Below, in pieces: positions 26,004 to 34,757 of a stretch of 64,000 nucleotides of DNA. Both the position numbers and the translations under genes were made by a program. Position 1 is the stretch's first letter; the number at the start of each line of letters is the position of its first letter. The stretch is taken from NCBI GenBank assembly GCA_963719285.1, contig CAVRBO010000001.1, positions 1,364,001 through 1,428,000 of the forward strand. The letters run 5' to 3'. The stretch comes from C-114 sp963719285. GTDB lineage: Bacteria > Chloroflexota > Limnocylindria > Limnocylindrales > CSP1-4. The notes beneath the pieces were generated by a model. The model was not told the origin of the DNA. It made no database searches and saw only the letters and a program-made list of their open reading frames with translations.

Positions 26004-27034
26004 AGCTCGTACCCCACCCGGGTGCGGCGGAGCAGGATCAGGAAGAACGGCGCGCCGATGACCGCGGTCACGACGCCGACCGGGATGTCGCCGAGCAGTC
26101 GGGCGACCAGGTCGGCTCCCGCGAGCAGGCTGGCCCCGAGCAAGGCCGACAGGGGCAGGACGAGCCGGGCGTTCGGGCCGACGATGAGCCGCACGACATG
26201 GGGCACCACGAGGCCCACGAAGCCGACGAGGCCCGAGACGGCCACCCCCGCCGCCGTGACCAGCGATCCGAGAGCGAGCAGCATCGTCCGTTCCCGCCGC
26301 ACGTCGACGCCCAGGTGGGCGGCGGTCTCCTCGCCGAGCAGGAGCCCGTTGAGGACCTGCGCGCGGGCGAGGATCGCGACGCTGCCGAGGACGACGATCG
26401 GGAGCGCCACGGCCAGGTGGAGCCAGCTGCTGTCGTCGAAGCCGCCGAGCAGGTAGGCGAAGATCTGACGGAGTCCCGCGCCCGACAGGTACATCGTCAT
26501 GGCGAGGCCCGCCGCGAGCAGCGACCCGACCGCGTACCCGGTGAGCAGCAGCCCCGTCAGCGGCGCAAGCGGGCTGGTGCGACTGAGCCGATACACGACA
26601 TAGACCGACGCGAGCGCGCCCAGGAACGCGAGCGCATGGACCAGCCCGAACTGCAGGATGAGGACGCGGACGGGGAGGAGGACGGCGATCGCGGCCCCGA
26701 GGGCCGCGCCCGACGCCGTGCCCAGCACGTACGGGTCGGCGAGCGGATTGCGCAGCAGTCCCTGGAACGTGGCGCCGGCGACCGCAAGGCCCATGCCGAC
26801 GGTCATCGAGGTGAGGACTCTCGGCAGCCGCAGGTCGATGACGATCGTCTCCGACGTGTCCGACCAGGTGCGGGCCAGGTCAAGGCCGAGGAGCCGATGG
26901 CCGAGGATCGAGATCGTGTCGCCGAGCGGGATCGTCACGCTCCCGAGGGCCACCCCGAGAACGAGCGCCACGATGAGGGCGACGAGGCCGCCGACGGCGA
27001 CGGTGCGCGCCGGCCAGGGTCCTCGCCCGACCAC
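26000..27034 (-). CDS. btuC: cobalamin ABC transporter permease
   Basis: 344 residues, FecCD family, with about nine or ten membrane helices. Family segments are LRLPRVLTSMTVGMGLAVAGATFQGLLRNPLADPYVLG (the cytoplasmic loop region), GEETAAHLGVDVRRER (ATPase-contact helix) and GLVGFVGLVVPHVVRLIVGPN. Start GTG 27034. A 100-bp gap separates it from btuF, longer than other gaps in this unit; no earlier in-frame start exists. Confidence 0.9.
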   Translation of the reverse strand: MVGRGPWPARTVAVGGLVALIVALVLGVALGSVTIPLGDTISILGHRLLGLDLARTWSDTSETIVIDLRLPRVLTSMTVGMGLAVAGATFQGLLRNPLADPYVLGTASGAALGAAIAVLLPVRVLILQFGLVHALAFLGALASVYVVYRLSRTSPLAPLTGLLLTGYAVGSLLAAGLAMTMYLSGAGLRQIFAYLLGGFDDSSWLHLAVALPIVVLGSVAILARAQVLNGLLLGEETAAHLGVDVRRERTMLLALGSLVTAAGVAVSGLVGFVGLVVPHVVRLIVGPNARLVLPLSALLGASLLAGADLVARLLGDIPVGVVTAVIGAPFFLILLRRTRVGYEL

Positions 27035-27136
27035 CGCGCCGGCCGTATCCCGGCCGGCAGCGCCGGCTCAGGGTCGCCCGCTGGACCGCCCGGAGCGCAC
27101 CGCGCCGTGATGTCATCGCCGGTCACCAGCCATGCT

Positions 27137-28207
27137 TCAGGGTGCCGCGGAGGCGGAGGGGACAGATGACGGACCCGGCGGCAGGACGATGTCCGGGTGG
27201 ATGGCCCGCGCCAGGTCGCGCAGGCCTACCACGAGCCGCGGTCCCGGCCGGGTGATCACGACGTCGTCGACCGGGCGGATCGCGCCGGTCTTGACCGCGG
27301 TCATCGTGGCCCAGCCGGAGCGGCCGCGCACGACGTCGACCGTCGTCCCGTACGCCGCGTCGCCGAGGAGGACGACTTCGGGATCGGCGCCGACGAGCCG
27401 TTCGAGCGGGATCGAGAAGACGGTCGTCGAACCCGTCGTGATCGGGTCGCCGCCGGCGAGCGTGATCATCTCCACCAGGAACGACCCGTCGGCAGGGCCG
27501 TAGATGTCCTTGGTCGCATCGAGCTCGTAGAAGGTCCGCGGATGGGGCAGCGAGGCCGTCGCGGCCGAGATCTGGTCGATCTCTGCGCGCATCGACGCGA
27601 CGAGGTCGCCCGCCGGACCGGCCGCGCCGATCGCCCTGCCGACGAGCTTGATGTCGGCGAGGACCCCGGCGACGTCACTGGCGTAGACCGTGAGGACCGG
27701 CACGCCCAGGTCGCGCAGCTGCTGGAGCGCCGACGGCTTGTTGAAGCTGTTCCCGCCGGCGATGACGAGGTCGGCCTTGAGGCCCACGATCTTCTCGACG
27801 TCGACGGAATCGAAGGTCGCGACGTGGTCGAGGCCGATCGCCTCGGGCGGGTAGTCGTCGAAATCGGTGGTCGCGATGACCTGCGGTCCCGCTCCCAGCG
27901 CGAAGGCGATCTCTGTCGTCGCGGGGGTGAGGGACACGATCCGGGCCGGCTGCGCGGCCAGGTGCACGGCGTGTCCTTCGTCGTCGACGAGGTCCAACGG
28001 GAACGCGGGGCTGGGCGACGGACTCGGGATCGGAGACGCGCTCGCGGCCGCGGATGGCGTGGTGACCGGCGCGTCGGTGGCGACGGGCGTGGCCGCGCCG
28101 GAACAGGCACCGACGAGAACGACGACGGCGACCGCCATCCCCAGGCGCCGGAAACGACGACGCCCCTCGTTCCGGTCGGAAGGAGGAGCGGCCGAGATGC
28201 GATCCAT
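27137..28207 (-). CDS. btuF: cobalamin ABC transporter substrate-binding lipoprotein
   Basis: 356 residues. A signal peptide with lipobox (VVVLVGACSGA, Cys near 35) is followed by a Ser/Pro linker and a BtuF/FepB-type two-lobe domain: RIVSLTPATTEIAFALGAG, TTDFDDYPPEAI, VEKIVGLKADLVIAGG and VLLGDAAYG. An anchored lipoprotein binding protein suggests a monoderm or otherwise unusual envelope. AAGGG lies about 10 nt before the ATG. Located directly downstream of the riboswitch. Confidence 0.88.
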   Translation of the reverse strand: MDRISAAPPSDRNEGRRRFRRLGMAVAVVVLVGACSGAATPVATDAPVTTPSAAASASPIPSPSPSPAFPLDLVDDEGHAVHLAAQPARIVSLTPATTEIAFALGAGPQVIATTDFDDYPPEAIGLDHVATFDSVDVEKIVGLKADLVIAGGNSFNKPSALQQLRDLGVPVLTVYASDVAGVLADIKLVGRAIGAAGPAGDLVASMRAEIDQISAATASLPHPRTFYELDATKDIYGPADGSFLVEMITLAGGDPITTGSTTVFSIPLERLVGADPEVVLLGDAAYGTTVDVVRGRSGWATMTAVKTGAIRPVDDVVITRPGPRLVVGLRDLARAIHPDIVLPPGPSSVPSASAAP

Positions 28208-28213
28208 GTGGTG

Positions 28214-28352
28214 CCTACCCTTTCTCTCGAAGGATCGAGCAGCACCCCAGGGTCGGCGACCGGACTTCAGCCCTCACTCGAGGGCCTTCACCGTAGCGGG
28301 ACTGTGCCGGAATCTCACCGGCTTCGCGACGCCTGAGGCCGTGTTCGGTTGT
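28214..28352 (-). ncRNA. cobalamin riboswitch upstream of btuFCD
   Basis: The minus strand contains the conserved B12-box core: AAGCCGGTGAGATTCCGGC (28306-28324) followed closely by GTCCCGCTACGG (28291-28302), matching the class I consensus GCCGGUG..A..CCGGC..GUCCCGCCACUG with one change (C to U in CCACU). Several GC stems follow before the btuF ribosome site. The limits are approximate: a TACGCT at 28360-28365 could be the -10, giving a 5' end near 28353. It should turn off btuFCD when adenosylcobalamin is abundant. Confidence 0.85.
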
Positions 28353-28461
28353 CGTGCCGAGCGTAGCACGGGTGATAAGTCGCAGTGCAGCGGGGCCTGC
28401 GACGATCGCCGCCTCGCCCTCCTGCCGCCCGTCATCCAGCCGCCGGAGGAGGTCCGATCCG

Positions 28462-29220
28462 GTGTCGAGAGGCCACGCGTGGCGTCGACCCATCCGCATC
28501 ATCGCCCCCGCCATGTTCCTCGTCCTCCTGGCCGCCGGCCCGACACAGGCGAGCTACCAGGCGACCGTCGACTCGAACGAGTCGGCCTTCGAGCCGCCGT
28601 GCGTCGGTTTCACGGACTCGCTGCCGGCCAAGATGCTCAAGGCCGCGACCGCCGCGTACAGGAACCTCGGCTACAACACGCAGTCGTACACGACGGCCAT
28701 GTTCACCCGGGCGCACACCCTCGCCCGGACCGACACGGACTGGGCGTACTACGTCCACTCTCACGGCGACTACTACTGGCACCCGGGCGACCAGCGCCGC
28801 TACTCGGGCTTCCGCGAGGACGCCGGCAAGTGCAGCCAGGCGGTCGTCTACTCCAAGGACATCGCCGCGAAGCGCGCCGGCCACCCCACGAACCTGGTCG
28901 TGATCTCGAGCTGCCACAACGCCGAGGCCAACACGACACTGCCTGGCGCGTTCGGGATCCCCAAGACGAAGGGCACGCTCGCGCAACTCGGGCCGACGTT
29001 CTACATGAGCTACCTGGGCACCGCCTACGACAGCGACGAGTGGGTCTTCGAGCAACGGTTCTGGGACGCCCTGGCCACCGTGCACACGGTCGGCGAGGCG
29101 TTCGACATCGCCGCCCTCGGGTCGTTCGGACACTCGGACTTCGCCGCCGACTGGTGGGGCAGCTACACCTGGTACGGCTTCGCCGGCCCGCTCGTCCTCG
29201 ACTGCCCGCGTTGTCTGTAG
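28462..29220 (+). CDS. secreted protein with clan CD cysteine-peptidase-like motifs
   Basis: 252 residues from a GTG at 28462 with GGAGGAGG about 10 nt upstream; the ATG at 28354 would start inside the riboswitch region. The N-terminal signal peptide is IIAPAMFLVLLAAGPTQAS. The mature domain reads like a caspase/gingipain fold: strand YYVHSHGD with His101-Gly102, then a hydrophobic strand LVVISSCHN with Cys151, followed by FYMSYLGTA and a helix VGEAFDIA as in C25/C14-type domains. His-Gly and a strand-end Cys are the clan CD dyad. No exact family recognised; activity is inference. Confidence 0.6.
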   Translation: MSRGHAWRRPIRIIAPAMFLVLLAAGPTQASYQATVDSNESAFEPPCVGFTDSLPAKMLKAATAAYRNLGYNTQSYTTAMFTRAHTLARTDTDWAYYVHSHGDYYWHPGDQRRYSGFREDAGKCSQAVVYSKDIAAKRAGHPTNLVVISSCHNAEANTTLPGAFGIPKTKGTLAQLGPTFYMSYLGTAYDSDEWVFEQRFWDALATVHTVGEAFDIAALGSFGHSDFAADWWGSYTWYGFAGPLVLDCPRCL

Positions 29221-29230
29221 AGGTGCCTTC

Positions 29231-30232
29231 GTGCGATCGTTCCCCGAGCTCTCCCGCCTCCACCCGTCCCGTCACGCGCCGCTCCGTCGGGCGAGCACCC
29301 GCCTCGCAGGACCCTTCGTCGTCGCATCCGTCATCGCGGGTGCGTCGGTGACCGCGGTGGTCGGCGGGTCGACCGCGGCCGGCGCTCGGTCCATCTCGGC
29401 GGACGCGCTCGCCGTCGGGCCGGGCGCGTTCCAGGCCGGCGAGATCGGCGTGGCCCAGGTGCCCCTGCCGGCCGCCGCGGCCACGGCCCAGATCGAGCGA
29501 GCCGGCCGGACCGCGCTGCTGCTCGGCCTGCCGGCGCCCACACGCCGCGCCGCCGCCCGGGTCGTCGATCGGTTCGGCGGACGGACCTACGACGAGATCG
29601 CCGAGTACGACGGGCAGAACCACCTCCTGTCGCTCCAGCGGTTCGAGACCGACGGCCGATTGCTCGCGGTGGTCCGCTTCGGCCTGCGCGGCGACGGTGG
29701 CACGGCACTCGCCGAGAGCGCGGCCGGGCAGCGGGCGCAGAATCTCGCCGCCGCGCTCGGGCTCGTGGCCGCGGGCACGCCGCGGGTGGTCGTCGCGCCG
29801 TCGAACGCGGGCTGGACCGTGGCCTGGGACCGCGCCGTGGCCGGGATCCCCGTGCCGGGCGACGGCCTGCGGATCCAGCTCTGGCCGGACGGCTCGGTCC
29901 ACGGGCTGTCACGCTCGGAACGGACGCTCTCCGCACGGCCCGCGGCCCTGCTCGATGAAGGCGCGGCCAGATCCATCGTCCTCGGCCGCCTCGACGCCTG
30001 GTTCCCTGGCGCCGCGCGCGGCCAGGTGGCCCTCGTCGCGCTCTCGCTCGCCTGGGTACCGCCCAACGACACGTTCGCGGCGAGCGCACCGGACGCGCCG
30101 TCCGCCGTGCTCCGGCTCGCCTGGGTGGCCCGCGCCACCACGAGCGGCACGCTGAGCGAGAACCTCAGGGCGCTCGAGGTGTACGTCGACGCCGGCGACG
30201 GCGCCATCCTCGGGGGCGACATCCTGCGGTGA
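29231..30232 (+). CDS. secreted hypothetical protein
   Basis: 333 residues. A signal or anchor segment is present (FVVASVIAGASVTAVVGGSTAAGA, about 27-50). The rest is a soluble Arg/Ala-rich domain with YDEIAEYDGQNHLLSLQRF, VVAPSNAGWTVAWDRAVAGIPVPGDGL and RIQLWPDGSVHGLSRSER, which resembles PepSY-like or peptidase-propeptide folds. GTG start at 29231, 10 bp after the peptidase-like gene. It likely belongs to the same operon and could be a secreted inhibitor or partner, but this is a guess from position. Confidence 0.6.
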   Translation: MRSFPELSRLHPSRHAPLRRASTRLAGPFVVASVIAGASVTAVVGGSTAAGARSISADALAVGPGAFQAGEIGVAQVPLPAAAATAQIERAGRTALLLGLPAPTRRAAARVVDRFGGRTYDEIAEYDGQNHLLSLQRFETDGRLLAVVRFGLRGDGGTALAESAAGQRAQNLAAALGLVAAGTPRVVVAPSNAGWTVAWDRAVAGIPVPGDGLRIQLWPDGSVHGLSRSERTLSARPAALLDEGAARSIVLGRLDAWFPGAARGQVALVALSLAWVPPNDTFAASAPDAPSAVLRLAWVARATTSGTLSENLRALEVYVDAGDGAILGGDILR

Positions 30233-31227
30233 CGCGCTCCCTCCCCCGCCGGGTCGCCCGGGCGTCCGCGATCGTCGTCGCGGGCGCCCTCGCCGGCTGT
30301 CTGTCGCCACTTCCGTCACCGCTCCACACGCCGTCGGATCCACCCGCGACGCTCCCGGCCGCGTCGGGCGCCCTGGGTCCGCCACGTCTGCTCGTCCTGC
30401 TCGGGACGCCGCACCGGATGCGCCTGACATGGCTGGACGGCGCGCTCGAGACGCCGCTGCCACTTCCGGTCGACGACGTCCAGTGGGTCTCGGGCAGCTC
30501 CGACCGCGGCATCGTCCTGACCGCCGGACCGACGGGCCTCGTCTTCAACACCGCGCCGTTCGCCCCGGGCGAACGCCCGGCCTGGCACGAGATCCCGGTG
30601 GACGCGGCCGGCCGGCGATGGTTGGGCCAGCCGCTGGTCGATGCCGTCGCCTCACCCCTCGGTGACGCGATCGCCGTGGTATCGGCGGACCCGGCCTCGG
30701 GTCTCACGGACGGCCACCTCGTCATCCTCGATCCGGCCGGTGGCCCGAGTCATGCCCTGGTCCTCCGGGGACGCTGGGACGGCCGCGCGCCGGCCTGGAT
30801 CTCGTCGGGCCGCATCGCGGTCTCGACCCGTGACGGGAGCGATGCGACGGGCCTCACGATCGTGGATCCGGCGACCGGCTCGGAGGAGCGCTGGGGCACC
30901 GGCGTCGCGGCCTTCGCGGTCTCGGGTGACGGAACCGTGCTCGCGTGGCAGGACCGCGATGACCGCCGGATCTTCGTCGGGGAGGTCGACCGTGCGCTCG
31001 CCGACGCGCCGCTCCAGACCGTCCCGCTGGGTCCGACCGCAAGGGTCGCCGCGCAAGTGCTCCTGGACGGGTCAGGACAGCGCCTGGGCGTCGCCTGGCT
31101 CGACGATGCCGGCGACACGACCAGCTACGCGATCTACGAACGGAGCGCGGGTCACTGGGCACTCGAACGCGATGGAGCGCTGCCCAGCGGGACCTCCCGG
31201 GCGGTCCTCGTCAGCCTCGGTCCCTGA
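30229..31227 (+). CDS. lipoprotein with beta-propeller-like repeats
   Basis: 332 residues, GTG start overlapping the previous stop. Signal peptide with lipobox (VVAGALAGCLSP, Cys near 24). The body has repeated strands such as SPLGDAIAVVSADPASGL, RIAVSTRDGSDATGLTIVDPATG and VSGDGTVLAWQDRDDRRIFVGEVDR, in the TolB/WD40-like style, and probably folds as a six- or seven-bladed propeller outside the cell. Last of a three-gene secreted-protein unit. Function unknown. Confidence 0.65.
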   Translation: MTRSLPRRVARASAIVVAGALAGCLSPLPSPLHTPSDPPATLPAASGALGPPRLLVLLGTPHRMRLTWLDGALETPLPLPVDDVQWVSGSSDRGIVLTAGPTGLVFNTAPFAPGERPAWHEIPVDAAGRRWLGQPLVDAVASPLGDAIAVVSADPASGLTDGHLVILDPAGGPSHALVLRGRWDGRAPAWISSGRIAVSTRDGSDATGLTIVDPATGSEERWGTGVAAFAVSGDGTVLAWQDRDDRRIFVGEVDRALADAPLQTVPLGPTARVAAQVLLDGSGQRLGVAWLDDAGDTTSYAIYERSAGHWALERDGALPSGTSRAVLVSLGP

Positions 31228-31242
31228 CCGCGGCCGACGGGA

Positions 31243-31524
31243 TCAGGCCGTGACGAGCTCGGCCGGCGTGGAGGTGAAGATCGAGACCTGGGCCTCCTCG
31301 GGCAGCATGACGCCGAGGATCTTCTGCAGGCTGAGGGTGTGGACGCAGGCAGCGAAGCTCTCGAAGTAGTGGCAGGTGCAATGCCACGACGCGGCGTCGA
31401 GCGTGACGTGATGGGTGTCGTTGTCGCCCTTGAACGTGAGCGAGAGCCGGTCGAACTTGATCCGGTCCAGCTCGCGGGCGTAGCGATTCGCCTTCTCGAC
31501 CTTGCCGATGAGAGAGCTGTGCAT
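31243..31524 (-). CDS. small SWIM-type zinc-finger protein
   Basis: 93 residues from the ATG at 31524, with GGAGGG about 9 nt upstream. The segment WHCTCHYFESFAACVHTLSL gives Cys49-x-Cys51, Cys60-x-His62, the CxC...CxH signature of SWIM zinc fingers. Normally SWIM domains sit in larger SWI2/SNF2 or Rad51-associated proteins; here it stands alone after an N-terminal basic helix (KVEKANRYARELDRIKFDRL). Likely binds nucleic acid or a protein partner. A TGTAGGCT extended -10 lies about 100 nt upstream. Confidence 0.7.
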   Translation of the reverse strand: MHSSLIGKVEKANRYARELDRIKFDRLSLTFKGDNDTHHVTLDAASWHCTCHYFESFAACVHTLSLQKILGVMLPEEAQVSIFTSTPAELVTA

Positions 31525-31766
31525 CGTCGATGACCCTCCATCGCCCGGGCTCGTTCCGGGCGTTGTACGGGGCCGCCGTCCGGTCCTGCACCCACGACCA
31601 GTGATGGCAGTCCGCTCCGCAGAGCCTACACCCATCGGGGTCCCGGGTCACCCCTGAAATCGTCCTCAAATGGCGTCGGATCGGGCTCGGATGGCGCGCC
31701 CAGGCACCGCGCCGGGCACCGTTCCGGACCCACGTCCGGACCGGCCGGGACGGACCGGCGGGACCG

Positions 31767-32141
31767 TCAGGGAGCGCTCGTCCCGGACCGCCCGAAGTCG
31801 TCCTCGATCCGGACGACATCGTCCAGCTCGGGGGTCGAGACCTCGACGAGTTCCACGTCCTCGTCGACCGCCTCGTAGCGATGGACCCGTCCGACGGCGA
31901 CCCGGCGATGCTCGCCGGGTCCCAGGTCGCTCGTCCGGATCACGCCGTCGGGACCCTCGAGGTGGAGGCGAAGTCGCCCGCGCAGGACGAGGAACGACTC
32001 GTCCTTGACGAGGTGCTTCTGGAGCGACAGCCGCCGTCCCGCGGCGATGAACAGGATCTTGCCGACGTAGTGGTCGGTGACCGACCAGATGCGCTCGTAG
32101 CCCCAGGGCTTGTCGACCCGTCGCTCCGTGTCGTCGGTCAC
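31767..32141 (-). CDS. cupin, mannose-6-phosphate isomerase type II-like
   Basis: 124 residues. KPWGYERIWSVTDHYVGKIL and LSLQKHLVKDESFLVLRGRL are the type II phosphomannose isomerase/GDP-mannose pyrophosphorylase C-terminal cupin signatures; the metal-site residues are the His/Glu in KHLVKDE and the later HR of VGRVHRYEA. GTG start at 32141 overlapping the preceding gene's stop. With manB and manC just upstream it completes a fructose-6-P to GDP-mannose route, in a stand-alone cupin form. Confidence 0.82.
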   Translation of the reverse strand: MTDDTERRVDKPWGYERIWSVTDHYVGKILFIAAGRRLSLQKHLVKDESFLVLRGRLRLHLEGPDGVIRTSDLGPGEHRRVAVGRVHRYEAVDEDVELVEVSTPELDDVVRIEDDFGRSGTSAP

Positions 32142-33619
32142 GCTTCGCGGACCAGGCGCTCGCCCTCGGCCACCATCGCGTCGCGTATCTCCGGCGAAGT
32201 CGCTTCGGTGTAGACCCGGACGAGAGGCTCGGTGCCGCTCGTCCGGACGAGCATCCACGAACCGTCCGCCACGAAGAACTTGGACCCGTCGCCGGTGTCG
32301 AGCGTCTGGGTCCGGACGACCGGTTGGCCGGCCAGGGATCCCGGCGGCTCCTTGGTCAGGACGACGAGCAGGCGCTCCTTCACTCCCGGGTAGTCGGCCT
32401 TCGCCACGTGCACGTCGGTCCGCCGGTAGAACGACGGCCCAGCGAGTTCGTGGAAGTGGGCGAGCGCCTTCGATACCGGCCAGCGCCCCGCGGCCCGCTC
32501 GCGCAGGAACAGGTCGAGCAGGAGCAGGTCGGCGTACACGCCGTCGCGCTCGGGCAGGTGCATCCCGAAGCCGAACCCGCCGGACTCCTCGGCGCCCATC
32601 ATCGCGCCCGTCTCGATCATCTTCGGGCCGATGAACTTGAACCCGACGGGCGTCTCGTGGACCGTGATCCCGTAGCGCTCGCCGAGCCGGGCGGTCATCG
32701 ACGTGTTGTTCACGCTCGTCACGACCGGATCGCGGAGGTTGCGATGCTCGGCCAGGTAGTACATGAGCAGGCCGGTCACCTCGAGCTGGTGGATGAACGT
32801 GCCCTTCTCGTCCGCCGCACCGGCCCGGTCGGCGTCGCCATCGAGCATGAGCCCGAGGTCGTAGCCGCCGCCGGCGAGCATCCCCAGGGCCTCGTCGATG
32901 TTGGGGCGGATGGGCTCCGGGTTCACCCCGCCGAAGTACGGGTTGCGCTCCTGGTGGATCTCGGTGACCTTGATCCGGCCGCCGGCGAGCAGCCGCGACA
33001 GCCAGCCCGCCCCGGCGCCCCACATCGGCTCGACGAGGATGTGCGCGTCGGCGCCCTTGAGCGCGTCGAGGTCGACCGTGCGTCGGACGAATCGCTCGTA
33101 CCCCTCGTACGGGTCGTAGCGCTCGACCAGCCCGGCCGCCTCGCCGTCCGCGAACGGCCTTCGCTCGATCGTGGTCCCGCCGTTACCGGCGATCCGAGCC
33201 TCGAGGATCTTGAGGATCTCCGGTCCGGCCGCGGCCCCGCTCGGAGACTTGACCTTGAAGCCGTTGTCGGTCCACGGGTTGTGGCTGGCGGTGATGACGA
33301 TGCCCGCCGCGGAACCCCGCTCGACGACCTCGTAGGAGCTCATCTGGGTGGGGACGGCGCGCGTCGCGTAGGCCACCGGGATGTCGTGGGCGAGGAGCAC
33401 CTCGGCGGCCGCGACCGCGAAGTGTTCCGACGCGAACCGGCGGTCGTAGGCGATGACGACGCCCTTCGCCTGCTCGCCTCGGGCGACCACGTAGGCCGCG
33501 ACTCCGTCCGCGCAGCGCCGGACGTTCTCGAACGTGTACTCGTCGGCGACGCGCGAGCGCCAGCCATCCGTGCCGAACACGATCTGGGTGGGCGCCGGCG
33601 CCTCGGCGATGTTCGTCAT
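32138..33619 (-). CDS. manB: phosphomannomutase / phosphoglucomutase
   Basis: 493-residue alpha-D-phosphohexomutase. The phosphoserine loop is GIVITASHNPWTDNGFKVKSP, the metal loop is GLMLDGDADRAGAADEKG, the sugar-recognition loop is EESGGFGFGMHLPERDGVYADLL, and the phosphate-binding loop RTSGTEPLVRVYTEA is near the C-terminus. It interconverts mannose-6-P and mannose-1-P (and perhaps glucose-P). One-base overlap with manC upstream and GTGA overlap downstream. Symbol given by context. Confidence 0.87.
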   Translation of the reverse strand: MTNIAEAPAPTQIVFGTDGWRSRVADEYTFENVRRCADGVAAYVVARGEQAKGVVIAYDRRFASEHFAVAAAEVLLAHDIPVAYATRAVPTQMSSYEVVERGSAAGIVITASHNPWTDNGFKVKSPSGAAAGPEILKILEARIAGNGGTTIERRPFADGEAAGLVERYDPYEGYERFVRRTVDLDALKGADAHILVEPMWGAGAGWLSRLLAGGRIKVTEIHQERNPYFGGVNPEPIRPNIDEALGMLAGGGYDLGLMLDGDADRAGAADEKGTFIHQLEVTGLLMYYLAEHRNLRDPVVTSVNNTSMTARLGERYGITVHETPVGFKFIGPKMIETGAMMGAEESGGFGFGMHLPERDGVYADLLLLDLFLRERAAGRWPVSKALAHFHELAGPSFYRRTDVHVAKADYPGVKERLLVVLTKEPPGSLAGQPVVRTQTLDTGDGSKFFVADGSWMLVRTSGTEPLVRVYTEATSPEIRDAMVAEGERLVREA

Positions 33620-34698
33620 CAGGAGATCTCCCCTGCGGTCACGCGCTCGATCAGCGCGTCGACGATCGGGCGATCGACGGCCGCGCCCAGGAGCAGCGCG
33701 GTGGGCGTCGCGATGCTCATGCTAGCGCGGGGACCCTCGACCACGACGAGCCGCCCGGACCGGCGTTCGAGGAGCAGGTCATCCGAGCCGAGGGCGACCG
33801 GCTCGCCGGGCGGCACGACGCGCCCGGTCGCGGAGCCGCCGAGCGTCGCGAGAAGGGCGCTCCAACCGCCCAGGTCGTCCCAACCGACGTCCATGGAGGC
33901 CATCACGACGCGCCCCGCCTGGGCGGCCCCCTCCATCACGGCGTGGTCGATCGAGACGGGGCGGAGCTGTTCGTACGCCGCCGCGAGCGCCATCTCGCTG
34001 TGGGCGACCGACCCGATGAGCGTGAACAGCGCGGTGTGCCGCTCCAGTGCGTCCCGGATCGCCCGGCGGCGCCACAGGAAGATCCCGGCGTTCCAGGCGA
34101 CGCCGGCCTGCCGGGCGAGCTCGGCGGCCCGAGCCTGGTTCGGCTTCTCCTCGAACCGGAGCAGCGGGAAGGCGCTCAAGCCGGCCACCTCGGCGCCCCG
34201 CGGGAGGTCCGGGACGAGGTAGCCGTACTCGGTCGCCGGCCGGTCCACGGCGATGCCCAGGGTCACCAGCGGGTCTTCGATGCCGAACGCCCCCGGCGCG
34301 AGGCCGGCCGCGGCGCCGGCGAGGACGCGCCGGAACGCCGGCTCGTCGGCGATCCGGTGGTCGGCCGGGAGGACGAGCATGACCTCGTCGTCCGGGCGCT
34401 CGATGGCCTCGACCGCCAGGGTCACGGCGGCGGCGGTATTGCGGCCTGCCGGCTCGGCCAGGATGCGCACGCCGGGCAGCTGCTCCTTGACGAGGCCCGC
34501 GTAGCGGCGGTCCGTCACGACCGTGACGTCGCCGAGCCCGACGCCCTCGGCCAGCCCGTCTCCGTCGAACAGGCGATGGGCGGTGCGCTGGAGGAGCGTC
34601 TCGGAGCCGAGGAGGGGCAGGAAGGGCTTGGGTCGTTCGGCCGAGCTGAGCGGCCACAGGCGCGTGCCGCCACCGCCCGCCAGGATCACGACGTACAT
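33619..34698 (-). CDS. manC: mannose-1-phosphate guanylyltransferase
   Basis: 359-residue nucleotidyltransferase. N-terminal YVVILAGGGGTRLWPLSSAERPKPFLPL is the activator loop; LVLPADHRIADE carries the metal-binding Asp; FEEKPNQARAAELA and WNAGIFLWRRRAI follow; VGWDDLGGWSAL is typical of GMPs. It makes GDP-mannose from mannose-1-P. It lacks the C-terminal cupin of bifunctional ManC, which is encoded separately at 31767. TAGAAT 6 nt before the ATG suggests a leaderless start for the whole manC-manB-cupin unit. Confidence 0.92.
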   Translation of the reverse strand: MYVVILAGGGGTRLWPLSSAERPKPFLPLLGSETLLQRTAHRLFDGDGLAEGVGLGDVTVVTDRRYAGLVKEQLPGVRILAEPAGRNTAAAVTLAVEAIERPDDEVMLVLPADHRIADEPAFRRVLAGAAAGLAPGAFGIEDPLVTLGIAVDRPATEYGYLVPDLPRGAEVAGLSAFPLLRFEEKPNQARAAELARQAGVAWNAGIFLWRRRAIRDALERHTALFTLIGSVAHSEMALAAAYEQLRPVSIDHAVMEGAAQAGRVVMASMDVGWDDLGGWSALLATLGGSATGRVVPPGEPVALGSDDLLLERRSGRLVVVEGPRASMSIATPTALLLGAAVDRPIVDALIERVTAGEIS

Positions 34699-34704
34699 CG
34701 ACCG

Positions 34705-34710
34705 ATTCTA
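34705..34710 (-). promoter_or_regulatory. -10 box of manC (leaderless type)
   Basis: TAGAAT on the minus strand, 6 nt before the manC ATG. It is the closest to consensus of the leaderless-type -10 boxes in the window. Confidence 0.55.
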
Positions 34711-34757
34711 GGGACCGGAGCGGGGCCCATGGTGGCCCCGACGACCCGGGCATCGAC

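Noticed and set aside
25212..28207. Siderophore uptake rather than cobalamin
   Set aside because: The protein families overlap, but the upstream cobalamin riboswitch is specific.
31525..31680. Cys-rich frame GCRLCGADCHHW upstream of the SWIM gene
   Set aside because: Not in the SWIM frame, no start or ribosome site; the same bases hold the SWIM promoter and leader.
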